64,000 bases of DNA from Corythucha ciliata (taxonomy: Eukaryota > Arthropoda > Insecta > Hemiptera > Tingidae). Under the pieces are notes generated by a model. That model had not been told where the DNA came from. It ran no database searches and saw only the letters and a program-made list of their open reading frames with translations. The stretch lies in contig CM075941.1 in assembly GCA_038030265.1 (NCBI GenBank), positions 2,170,001-2,234,000 of the forward strand, in the 5' to 3' direction. The translations under genes and the position numbers were made by a program. The first letter of the stretch is position 1, and each line of letters starts with the position of its first letter. Of this stretch, positions 31,536 to 42,234 are shown piece by piece.

Positions 31536-34500
31536 CTAAATCTTCCCGAATAACTGTAGCTTTTTGAGGTATTCTATGACCCTCCTCGCATTTTCAGGTT
31601 TCAACGCCTCTTCCAGACTCCCCGGGATACCGCAGGTAGCTCTCGCTGAGGCATACAAATGACATCGACTAAGGAAGTGCTCTACTGTCAGAGGTACATC
31701 ACATACTTCACATAGTGGTCTTCGAGTCCCGAGTAAGTGATGAGAATGAGTTAATCGGGTATGACCTATACACAATCTCGTGTGGACGATTCCTTCTTTT
31801 CGTGATAATGTTTGCTGGAGTGCATCATTTTTCACGTTAGGATGAATAATTCTGACCCGAGAGTCACCATGCTCCCATTCCTCCTGCAATCGTCTCCAGA
31901 CTATTCCATATATCCGCCGTTTCGCGTCTTCCAGTGTCGTGGGAATGACCGGGTTGTGACAGCGTTGAGAAGCTTCTCTTGCCAGCTCGTCTACCCTATC
32001 ATTTCCGGATATACCTACGTGGCTTGGTATCCACACAAAGCATACCATACTTCCCCTATTACGTAAATCTGCGATGGCTCGAAGAACCCTTTGAGCGAGT
32101 GCATTCGAGGTAAATTTATTTTTTACGAGCTGCACCGAACTAAAAGAATCTGTTACGATTAGCACGTTCCTGCTCTCGGAATTCAATCTGACGGCGGATA
32201 GATGGAAATCCAGAGCGAATAGAATCGCAAACAATTCCGCCGTCAGTATTGACGAGTTAGGGTCTAATGTTTTGGAGTCGAGGCTCACGCCAGGGATGTA
32301 GAAGGCACACCCAACCCCTCGTTCACTCTTCGATCCATCTGTGAACGTTGGAATGAAGTTCCTGTATCGTTCCAGCATCAAAGAGAATTTGCTCCGAATG
32401 GCATGTGGTGGTAGGAGATCTTTTGAACAACCTACCATTGTTAGATCAATACAGGTATCGGGCAAGAGCCAGGGATACACCTCAAACTCAACCTTAGGCA
32501 AGACTGGATACTGATCAAAATTATACAGTTCCAAATCTTCCCTAGCCCGAACAAAGGATGGCCGGGTTCGAGTTGGGAGGCTGTCATAGTCTGATAGATT
32601 ATTCATGGCTAAGTGCTGGTTCAGAAAGTGATGTGGCTTTGTACTTAGTCCAGCCATATAATTATGGATGATTTGCTTTCGTCTGTATTGAGGGGGGAGT
32701 CGACTTGCCACTACAAACAAAGCCATCGTAGGGCTCGTGCGGAAGGCCCCGGTTGCGATCCTGAGTCCTTCGTGGTACACGCGATCCAGAGGGATAAGCC
32801 AGGAACGCCGGGCAGATCCATATATACCAGATCCGTAATCGATCTTTGACCCTATTAGGGCATCAAAAATGCGCAAGAGCGTTTTGGTTTCCGCCCCCCA
32901 CCGGTGACTTGCAATTATTCGAATTGTATTGAGATCCTTCTTAACACGGTTTATGACGTCTTGTACATGTTCTTTCCACCTCAAGGCGCTGTCCAAGGTT
33001 AATCCCAGGAATTTGCGTGCGTTCACGTAAGGGATTTCTGCATTCTGAAGAAGCAACCGGGGAGGTGAGTGCCCCAGCCTCAATCTACAAAAGTGGAGTG
33101 CCGAAGTTCTTTCCCGAGATAGCGTCAAACCTCTTTTGGCAGCCTCACTCACGAGATCGTCAATACTATTCTGTATAGTAGTAGTTGGATCGTCATTATT
33201 GGAATGAGTAAGAAAAATGGCCAAGTCGTCGGCATACATGGATCTATAGATTTGATCTGGGAGTCTCTCTGTTATCCCATTGATTCCAATCAAGAACAGC
33301 GTTACGCTTAGAACGGAGCCCTGCGGTATTCCAATTCCCTGGCCGTAAATGCCAGAGAGTGACGCTCCAACTCGCACACGGAAGTACCGATCACTCAAAA
33401 AACTAGTTATCACATTGAAGAGGTTTCCACGCAGACCCCATACGCGCAGCTGCTGCAGTATTGAAGGCCTCCAGATTTTGTCATAAGCGCTCTGTACATC
33501 AAAAAACACCGCGGTCACATGGCTTCTCTTGAGAAAGGCATCCTGTATAACTTTCTCAATGTATATCAATTGATCCAAAGTTGAGTACCCAGCACGAAAA
33601 CCCGTCTGAAAAGGATTTATTAGCTTACGGTACTCAATAATTGTCATTAACCTGTAGTTAACCAATCTCTCGTACAGTTTGCCGATAGCGCTGGTCAACG
33701 ATATCGGCCGATAACTTTTGGCTGCATGCGGGTCTTTCCCGGGCTTCCTCACCGGAATCACAACAGACGTTTTCCATGCATCTGGATATACTCCTCTTGC
33801 CCAGAGTATGTTGAATAACTCCAATAGACGAGCTTCTCCTGCCACTGATAGATTGGCTAGGAACTCATTCAAAACTCCATCAATCCCTGCTGCTTTATTT
33901 CTGGGTAAAACCTTTATGGCTCTCCTCAGTTCTGGCCTTGTAAACGGGGTATTATATGAATCAGAGAGGACATCCTGCACGAAAAACTCATCATTAGCAA
34001 CCTCAGAATCCTGCAGAGCCAGCCTAACCTCTACAGGGTAACTTTCTAGGGATGAACTATCAGCGTATTGCTGCGCTAAGCATTCAGCAAATTGTTCGGG
34101 TTCAGTGTACTGGCAATCATTTTGAATAAGGACTACAGGGTTCAACGGGGTCCTCTTTCCTCCTATAGTCTGCACCTTCCGCCAGACCGAACGGGACGAT
34201 TCCGCAGAGGTAATTTTGGAGACATAGTGCTCCCAGGCTTGTTTCTTCTCTTGCCGCTTTAAGCGACGCTCAAGAGCTCTGTATTTCTTGAATTCTATCA
34301 GGTTTTCCATTGTCGGGTTTCTTCTGAAGCGATTAAACTTTTGTTTTTTCAAGCGATTTGTTCTCGAAATCTCGGGGGTCCACCATGGCACTGCAGTACC
34401 ACCTATTTTCTTCCTGCTTCGTGGAATGGCTTGCTTTGCCGAGCTCATTATATCATTGGTAGTGTTTTCGACATCGCAGCTCACGTCCCCAGTAAGTGCC

Positions 34501-35261
34501 CCAAAGTTAAGACTGGCTCTCTATCTGTCCCAATCGGCCAGGTCACGCTTCCATCGATCTAGAGTTTGATTCACACTCCGTATAGTATTATGTCGCACCA
34601 GAATGGGGAAGTGATCGGAGTGACGTAACTCTTCTAGCACCCTCCACTCGAAGCCATGGGCAATCGGCATACTTATCATGCTTAGATCTATGGCATCAAA
34701 CGTACCCGAGCTGGCCGTGAAATGAGTAGGCGATCCGTCGTTTAGGACGCAAAGGTTAAACTCGCACATTATCTCTTCCAACAGGCTCCCTGCCGTGGTA
34801 GTTCTACGGGAACCCCAGGCCACGTTGTGCACATTGGTATCACTCATCACGAGCACTGGGGGCGGAAGGCTTTGTAGGAGACTCCGCAGATCATTAGGAT
34901 CCCATCTCGCATCCGGTAAATAAAGGGAGCAAATTGTCAGGCTCATAGGTGCCTTTATCCTTACAGCGGTTGCCTGCAGCCTCGTGCCAAGAGGTATCAG
35001 GGTGGTGCCAATGCCCTCGCAAACGTATACAGCGACACCACCATGCCTCCGCCCACCGGGATCGACAGATGCCGGCCTGTGGAACAGCGAGTATCCCGCT
35101 ATGTTCATAGTGAAAGTTTCCGTAAACTTCGTTTCTTGTATGCACATCAGAATGGGCGCATAGTTCTTAATCAGTGATCGTAATTCATCCATCTTACTAT
35201 GCAAACCTCTCATATTCCATTGCAGAAAATTGTTATCTTGAGTTATAGAATTCGTTATCAT
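31536..35261 (-). pseudogene. I-clade ORF2 polyprotein (endonuclease, reverse transcriptase, RNase H)
   Basis: The frame is 1,240 sense codons long, broken only by one TAG at codon 247 (34,521-34,523). Residues 1-246 are the AP-type endonuclease (NMRGLHSK, CIQETKF, MSDTNVHN, HSDHFPI). After the stop come the reverse transcriptase (catalytic Asp near 588 in FFDVQSAYD, GIPQGSVLS, and MYADDLAIF near 677) and an RNase H near 970-1,095 (FTDGS, AELFAI, VTDSFS, GNDRVDELA). A C-terminal Cys/His cluster lies near residues 1,190-1,210. Its ATG overlaps the ORF1 stop as ATGA, suggesting coupled reinitiation. The enzyme nicks DNA and copies the element RNA at the target. With the stop in place only the endonuclease would be made unless the stop is read through. 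Confidence 0.9.
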
Positions 35262-37144
35262 TTCCTTCGTCCTTTTTTCCTTTGCTCTTTCCAGCTACCC
35301 CTCTTTCTCCCTTTGACCCAACCTTTACCGCGCTTGCCTGATCCCTGGCTATCATCGCTATTACATAGCGCTAATTCTCCTTCAGGCAGCCCATGTGTTA
35401 GGGGGGAGTGAGTACCAGCATTGGAGTCCCTTGTATCACTGCCATTGCTGTCAGCGAAGTGTCTGTCATCTGGATCTTGTACATCATCTGATGCAGCTTT
35501 CTTGCTACTGCTTGGCACATTGGTCAGAGAGGAGGTGTCCTCTGGAGGAAGGTATAAATTACCCGAATTTATAGCAGAGTCTACCCTCTTTTTTGCAGCT
35601 GGGTTAACTAATATTTTCTCTATTTCAGCCACAAACGGAGCTTCTGGAGTCTTCGGCCCCACATTATTTTCGGACCATTGAGCTTGACTTGAAGATGGAG
35701 GTGGAGTCTGACTATGAGAAGTGGCTACATCACTTTTGTGTTGGGCTACATCAGCCTCTTTTCTCTTTCTATATCTCATTTCCTGAAGAATTTTGTAGCC
35801 TCTAGTGGAAATTTCAGGAGCTTGTCCTTTAGTTTTAGTGGCGTAAGATACTGACTCGTTGACAACTGAGCCACTTTTCGCCAGGAACCTAGCCCTGAAG
35901 TAGCTGCATTTTTCCACTACCCTAATTCTCTGTATTTCTCGCTCCAGCTGGTAAGTGGGACAGTTTATATCCCTACTGGAGTGAGGTCCCTTACAATTCA
36001 CACAGCTCGGTGGAACAGCACAGCTTCCCTCGTGCTTGCCCCTGCCGCAGTCACACACTCCCTCATTGTGGCACTTCATCGACAAATGGCCGAAACGAAG
36101 GCAGTTAAAGCAGCGCAGAGGCGCATTAATGTAGGGACGGACTCTAAATCTCATATAGCCTCCTTCAATATATTCCGGTAAATCATTGCCCTTGAAAGTA
36201 AGTATCACCGTGCCTGTTTTAACTTCTTTTCCATCGACCTTTTTCCTAACAATTCTGGCACCAGTCACGCTGTACTTAGCGAAACATTCAACTATTTCGA
36301 CCTCTTCTGCATAACGCAGTTCATTGGCCGATATCACTCCTCTTACATTAAGTTTATCCGGTGCATTACATTTTATTTCCATATTTCCTAGTTCTGTAAT
36401 CGTCTGCAGTTTCTCGGCTTGTTCTCGTGTCAATACTTCTACCACAAGAGATCCATTCATTGTTTTCCTGACACTTTTAACTTTGCCGATAGCACTATCT
36501 AGACACTTGGCAATAAAAAAGGGGGAAACACTACTAAAAGATCCCTGTGTTTTCGTTATTATCACAAAGCGGTCCCAGATCTTTCCATCTTTCGCTACTG
36601 CTTCCGTTCTTAGGACAGGACTTTTAGGGCTGTCTGACGATTTTCGCTTTGCTCTCTTTAATCGAGAAGAGGTTAATGACATTTCTGGCTGAAAGGGTTC
36701 GAGTGAAAATTCATTTTTCCTCTTCCTTTCTACCTCAGATTCCGTTTGGGAGTGAGAAACTACCTTGTTTTCGGCTTTTTGAGACACTGACGAAATGCTC
36801 TCCACGCTACTCGCTCTACTAATCGATCGCCTTAATGCAACCATCGACTTCACAAGGCCTGGGTGTCTCGTTAATAGTTCGAATTCATGGTTGCTCACAT
36901 CCTTGTTTCCCATTATCTCCGCAAGTTCATTCACATTTTGCTCTGTCAAAATCTCAGACCGAAGTGGTAATTTCGGTGTCTTTTGACTCTGGGAGCCAGA
37001 GAGGACCGACTCATCTCTGCTCCCTTCACCGCCAGTTGTTCCAATTGGAGTTGCCAGTGGGTCGCCAAGGTCGCCCGGGAGGTCCTGACTTCCACCCGGG
37101 TTATCAAAGTTCAGTTCAGCTATTTGCTTGTTTTCTTCAGCCAT
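35258..37144 (-). CDS. I-clade ORF1 (Gag-like RNA-binding protein)
   Basis: Intact, 628 codons, ATG at 37,144. The N-terminal 180 residues are low-complexity and charged. Residues about 190-335 look like an RRM-type fold (WDRFVIITKTQG, NGSLVVEVLT). Three zinc knuckles follow: Cys345/348, His353, Cys358; Cys364/366, His371, Cys375; and Cys381/384, His388, Cys395. The C-terminus is basic (RKRGSWKEQRKKGRRK). This layout is standard for Gag-like ORF1 proteins that coat the element RNA and bring it to the nucleus. The stop overlaps the ORF2 start. No break is visible, so the protein could be made if the element is transcribed from its 5' UTR. Confidence 0.85.
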   Translation of the reverse strand: MAEENKQIAELNFDNPGGSQDLPGDLGDPLATPIGTTGGEGSRDESVLSGSQSQKTPKLPLRSEILTEQNVNELAEIMGNKDVSNHEFELLTRHPGLVKSMVALRRSISRASSVESISSVSQKAENKVVSHSQTESEVERKRKNEFSLEPFQPEMSLTSSRLKRAKRKSSDSPKSPVLRTEAVAKDGKIWDRFVIITKTQGSFSSVSPFFIAKCLDSAIGKVKSVRKTMNGSLVVEVLTREQAEKLQTITELGNMEIKCNAPDKLNVRGVISANELRYAEEVEIVECFAKYSVTGARIVRKKVDGKEVKTGTVILTFKGNDLPEYIEGGYMRFRVRPYINAPLRCFNCLRFGHLSMKCHNEGVCDCGRGKHEGSCAVPPSCVNCKGPHSSRDINCPTYQLEREIQRIRVVEKCSYFRARFLAKSGSVVNESVSYATKTKGQAPEISTRGYKILQEMRYRKRKEADVAQHKSDVATSHSQTPPPSSSQAQWSENNVGPKTPEAPFVAEIEKILVNPAAKKRVDSAINSGNLYLPPEDTSSLTNVPSSSKKAASDDVQDPDDRHFADSNGSDTRDSNAGTHSPLTHGLPEGELALCNSDDSQGSGKRGKGWVKGRKRGSWKEQRKKGRRK

Positions 37145-37423
37145 TGTAAGTTAAGTTTGCGTTTTATACCTGCCGCCAGGTCGGGGAGTCTCTCAACCCT
37201 ACATCCATTCCAGTATCAAGGTCCAGTCCAAGTCCATATCCAGCTTCTATCCAGGGGTGATTCGGGGTAAGGAGAAGAGGATAGATGGGAAAGAAGGGAG
37301 AAGGGTTATAGAGGAGGGAGGCCAGAGGCCTTTAGGGATAGTTACAGAGCTGGGATGCGACCCTGTAGCTAGGCTGCAGGACCCCGGGTTCGCCAAGCCC
37401 GTGCGACGCCGAAACGTCGCCCA

Positions 37424-37424
<1 letters not shown>

Positions 37425-37503
<79 letters not shown>
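37425..37503. repeat. (TTA)n microsatellite
   Basis: About 26 TTA units directly upstream, in minus sense, of the 5' end of the long I element. No second element tail lies beyond it, so this looks like the pre-existing target or one side of a duplicated target. Confidence 0.95.
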
Positions 37504-37504
<1 letters not shown>

Positions 37505-40500
37505 GCCGCTTAGGCCAGCAAAATTAAATTAGCCCCGGGGCGGCAACATTCAATCAGGCCCTGAGCGAACGAACGACTGTATATTGCCATACTGCAGTTG
37601 TTTGGACGCAAGTATGCATTCCGAGTTCATCTCCTTATGGGCGCGAGCAGATGCAACAAACCTTGAATGAAATAAGCTCCCTTTGTGCCTGGTTTGTTTG
37701 CACTTTTTTCTCCCTCCCCCCCTCACCCTCTCTCTCTCTCTTTATTTTTTAATGAAAGAACAGAGAAATAGTCCTAACAGCTGAAAATACCCGTTCCCTC
37801 GGTTAATTGATTTGCATACGGAATTACACAAACGCGGAACTGGGGAGATTTTTTTTTTTCCTCTCTGCTTTTTAATTTAGATTGTTTTGATATTGTAATT
37901 TCTAACAACCCCCCCTGTCCATCCCCCCCCTCTTTATAATTCCTTGGCCGAAACGAATGAAATATTTGTCGGGGCAGGCTCTTTCGAGCCAACGCCACTG
38001 CGTTTTATTGATCACACGGTGCTGTATGTGAGTCATTCCTTTTCGGAGGAAAATTGAGTGCCGTTAAACCTTCGCACGTCTTTTTGTATGTAATTCCATA
38101 CAACGATTTGACTGTTAGTATAACAGCGCTTTACGCTCAAGCCGCTGGTTTAACGTTAAAATTTCATTGTTAATAGAGACTGAATTGAACACTGTAAGTT
38201 TGATGGTGAATAATTAGCGGCGTGGCGCGGGGGGATGATCCTGAGTGACTGTAACGAACTGTAAGAACAGAAAGCGTTTTTGTCGGTTTTCTTGTTTCCG
38301 CTGAAAGCTAATGGGAACGGCGAAATTTGTCAAGGATCTGACACAGAAAACCCTTCAAAAATCGTTTCGAGGGGTTGTTACATTTTGCAGGATTTTCCGT
38401 ACATAAAAAAGGAATATTTTTCTCCCGATTTTTTTTTTTTCTCTGAAGATTTTATGCGAATTGCTCGTTAGACGGTGGACGCTGAACTTCGCTGATTAAA
38501 AAAAGTTGGGAAAATAGCAAAACTATTTAGAAGAAAGTTGTTATCGGAAGGGGTGGAGGCGGTTCCTCTGGCTCGGTTTTTAGCAGATGCCGAGATATTT
38601 GGCGGGCTCTCCAAAGGGGATGGTCCTGGGCCCTTCGTAGATCTCACCCCCCACCACTGGTCACCAACACCAAAATACTACCACCACCACCTTCTCAATA
38701 TATTAACCTCCTTCTCTTTCACCACCCCTAGGGGACGCATTTCCACCGCCCCCTTTAAACCGTTCCTTTACGGTCTCAACGAAAAAAAAAACTCTCCCTT
38801 TCTCTTTTCGACTCTCCCCACCTCTTCACTCTTATTCACTTCAACTCTCTGTTTCCGTGAAACATCTGGCCCTCCCCAAACCCCCCCACCACCGCTGAAA
38901 CCTGCGACTTTCAACCACCAGCGCACCCAAGCCACCGGGGGATCCAACTAGAAAACGGCTAGCGAAAAATCCAAACAAAAAAAGCTCAGATGTCGTTTGG
39001 TTGTCGGTTAAGTACATTGTGGCCTTTTTTTTTTTATTCTTTCCAATTCCGCCGACCGGTTTTTATCGGCGGCAAATGTAGCTCACAACGCGTGTTGTTG
39101 TAAATTGTTATTTACTACGAAGTGTTTATTTTTATTAAACAATTATTGTTAAAAAGCAATATTTGTGGATTACATTTTATTTTGTGTCGAAGGGTGAGTT
39201 TACTTTATTATTTTGATTATTTTCTAAAATACATCACTATTATATTGCTGTTTTTCCTGAAAACAACGTTTGTCACTCGTCTTTACTTAACTATTGTGAC
39301 TCTGCTAGCTATAACGTTTCTTCCGGCATCATCTTTTAGCGATGACTCAACACCAGGAGATTCCCAAACGAGTGAAAAATTGTGTTAGGGCAGTAACTAA
39401 CTGTAATCGCGCAACATACGACCCTCGTCACTTGAAAGCTATTAACACTTTGTTTCTTCGGGGCATTTTTATGGTGGAAAAAACAAAAACACGTGGTTTC
39501 CTCCACGTATGAGGAGGAACAGTGAATGATTTGCCGGCAACGGAAACAAGTTTGGTGGAATCAATTCGTTACCGTTTTGTATAACATTACGATAGCATTG
39601 TGGGGGGAAAAACTGAAAAGAAAGTTTTTTTGTGGAAAGAGAGTGGTCTTTTTACACAATAAACGTGAAGCAGTTTTCTCTATCGCGAAAAAATTAATTA
39701 GACAAGCTTGTTCGATTTACACTAATAAGGGAAAGCTCGCATTTCGGCATTTTAACCGAGATTTTACTTCAATTAATACTAAAATCCAATTTTAAGCGTG
39801 GCATTTTAAACTTTGAAAACATGATGATGCATGCTCGGCTTTTTTAACAGGCAACCGAATAAGACACATGACTGAATAGTTGGGTCAATTTTAAAACAAT
39901 TTCACCGCGGATTTTATAGTCGCACGTTGCATGCGTACCCCTGTGGAATTTGAAATGTGAATTTAAAAGTAAACAATACTTTGAATCCGACATTTCTCAC
40001 CCTTTTTGAGGTTTAATGTTTGATTTCCGCCGAATTCGAAGCGCTCCCCCCCCCCCCCATCCGTTCATTTTGTAAACTGTGTACAGGAATAATTGCGTCA
40101 CAGTGCCAAAAATGGCGGGCAAACGAGATATATAGTTCATCCTCATGGCCTCAACGTTCTTGTTCATATGATTACCAAACTTTTTCTTGTAAGCTGCATT
40201 AAAGCGCAGATGAACATTTGAGATGGAGCCCGCTTCTCACAGTCAGCAAAGATTCGCATTTAAGCCTCCGAAGGCCCCTTTATACCGTTTAACTGAGTTT
40301 TACACGGAGCAATAGCGTTTCTCAAGCAAATGTGACCAGCATTGTAATGTGTGTTGGTAACTTTCTAACCTTAACTTTGAAAATGCTTCTGGTCTGCAAA
40401 TTTAGAAGTCGAACATTGGGGTCGTTATACCACGACGCACGCGGTGGATTGCAGCACTGCGATCTCATCGCCCCTGATGCGATGCGGTCACGCACGCAGA

Positions 40501-42234
40501 CTGCGAATGTCAAAGAAGGTCTCCTGAAAGATTCGTTGATCGATATCGATCGATATATACACGCGGTTTGATCGAATTTTACCGCATAAAAAATCGCTAG
40601 CCAACGAAATCGTTTTACATTGATATGAAATTCGTAAAACGGTCTTACGTTATATTCTCCCGCTAGTTCGCCCCACGAAATTATGACCCCCCACCCCGCT
40701 GAACGATTTCTGAATGTTTCCATTTTGGCCATTTTCTCGTATACTGGACACGACAAAAAGCCTTTTTCTCCATTTGTTTCAGCTTTATCTTATATACAGT
40801 CCTTCCTCCAGCTTTTCCTTTTGAAAAGTTGAATATATGGAAATTCTGAGGGAAAGGGTCCACACGCAGAGAAGAAGCGAAAAATGTAAATTACCCACAA
40901 AAGTTATAAAGTGGCCCCAATCCTCTTGATTCAACCTTAAAATTATTGCCGAGCTTTGCAAACTCCCGCCCTTACAGCTCCTTTCTCAACAGCCTAGCTC
41001 TCTGTCTTGGCTTTGATCGCCTAGTTTGTTAACTCGATTTATTGTAAACTTTCAAAGAGCCGTGAAAATGTGTGTCATAATTCCTTTTGCGGAGCCAAAA
41101 GACGACAGTTTTAAAAGAGTCCAAACGAATCCTTCTTCCTGAAAACTTTCGCTTGGTAGAATTTTTTTTGTCTCTTTACGGGATATTTTTAAGTTTAAAT
41201 TATAAGAGGCCTTAACGCCTTAAGAAAAGTAGGCCCACGAAAAGGAATTTCAACTGCGAGCGAATTTGTGATCTGCTGAGATCAATTAGTTAATTAAGTT
41301 AATTGTTTTCTTCAACGTAAACGAACTTGATTCGTTTTTGGGCCAGATCGCCAGTAACGTGTCTCAAGCTGACAATTTGGCTTGATACCCAACATAACAT
41401 TTTAGATTGCCTTAAAATGAGTAAATCGTTGCCTTAACGTCCTCCTGTTCCAAGAAGGAATGTGAAACTTCAATAAACAGTTAATATTATTTGAGGCATT
41501 TGGAGATCGCGGGGACCACGTGGCTCAAAGGGCCTCGCGAAAGGAGGTTTTGTTTACATCATTACGCGTATATGAACGTAGTTGTGGGCGACGGGTTTGT
41601 TGTTGTTGTTAATATTTGAGGTGAATGTGGGGTAGGTTATCTTATCGTGTGTTTTATATAGTAAAGCGTGTTTGTTGGGATGACGGGGGGGGGGCGGTGG
41701 CGGCATGAGAGTGAAAGGGATTGTGTAGCGTGGTTTGTATTGAGTTCGAAGGGAGGGTAGTTATGATCGGTAAGGGGTGCGGAGGTGGATGAGTGAGCTG
41801 TGCACTACAGCGCTGGTCGATCTCTTCGTATCCTCCTCCTCCGGCACCCTTTCTCCTTTTCAATGGCGCTTCTACGACCCTCTTTTACTCCCTGCCCCCG
41901 CACCAGCCACCGTTCTAGACCAACACACATACCGTCACCCGAAGCTTTTCTACTCACACCACCGGTCCGAAATGCTTACTGTTTCATGGTTACTTTAGTG
42001 CACTACGATCGCTTCTTCCTTCCTGTATTTTTTATATTTTTTCTTTTGTTCCCTTTCTTGAGTTATTTTACTTCGTATTACATCGCCGTTGTTTTCGCAG
42101 ATTCGCCGGGTAAGATTTTTCTCTTATTCTCATTAATTTTTCCTGCACAGTAACATTATCATCTATTATTCAAAGAAAAATTGTTTTTTCCTACTTGAAT
42201 TTAGTGCGCCCTTTCAATTTTGGGGGGGGGGGGG
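37504..42234. other. Apparently single-copy DNA, no gene recognised
   Basis: It lacks the array units found elsewhere, though poly-G runs, (TC)n and short TTG repeats occur. Open frames up to about 145 codons (for example minus strand 40,322-40,756) show no domain. A palindromic ATCGATATCGATCGAT lies near 40,540. This could be intron or 5' flank of the TET gene about 7 kb downstream. Confidence 0.4.

Larger units (their letters stand above)
31097..37424 (-). mobile_element. I-clade non-LTR retrotransposon, nearly intact
   Basis: About 6.3 kb on the minus strand: 5' UTR (37,424-37,145), ORF1 (37,144-35,258), ORF2 (35,261-31,536), 3' UTR (31,535-31,097), then A-run and (TAA)n. The RNase H after the reverse transcriptase and the TAA tail suit the I clade. 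The 5' end starts CTGGGCGACGTTTCGGCG directly after a (TAA)n tract. The only defect I see in the coding parts is one in-frame TAG in ORF2. It is the youngest-looking element in the window. Confidence 0.85.

Noticed and set aside
39122..39388. Hydrophobic 88-codon frame that looks like a signal peptide
   Set aside because: AT-rich chance frame; no conserved domain, splice signals or clear mature peptide.
40540..40560. ATCGATATCGATCGAT palindrome as a regulatory motif
   Set aside because: No promoter context or clustering supports it.
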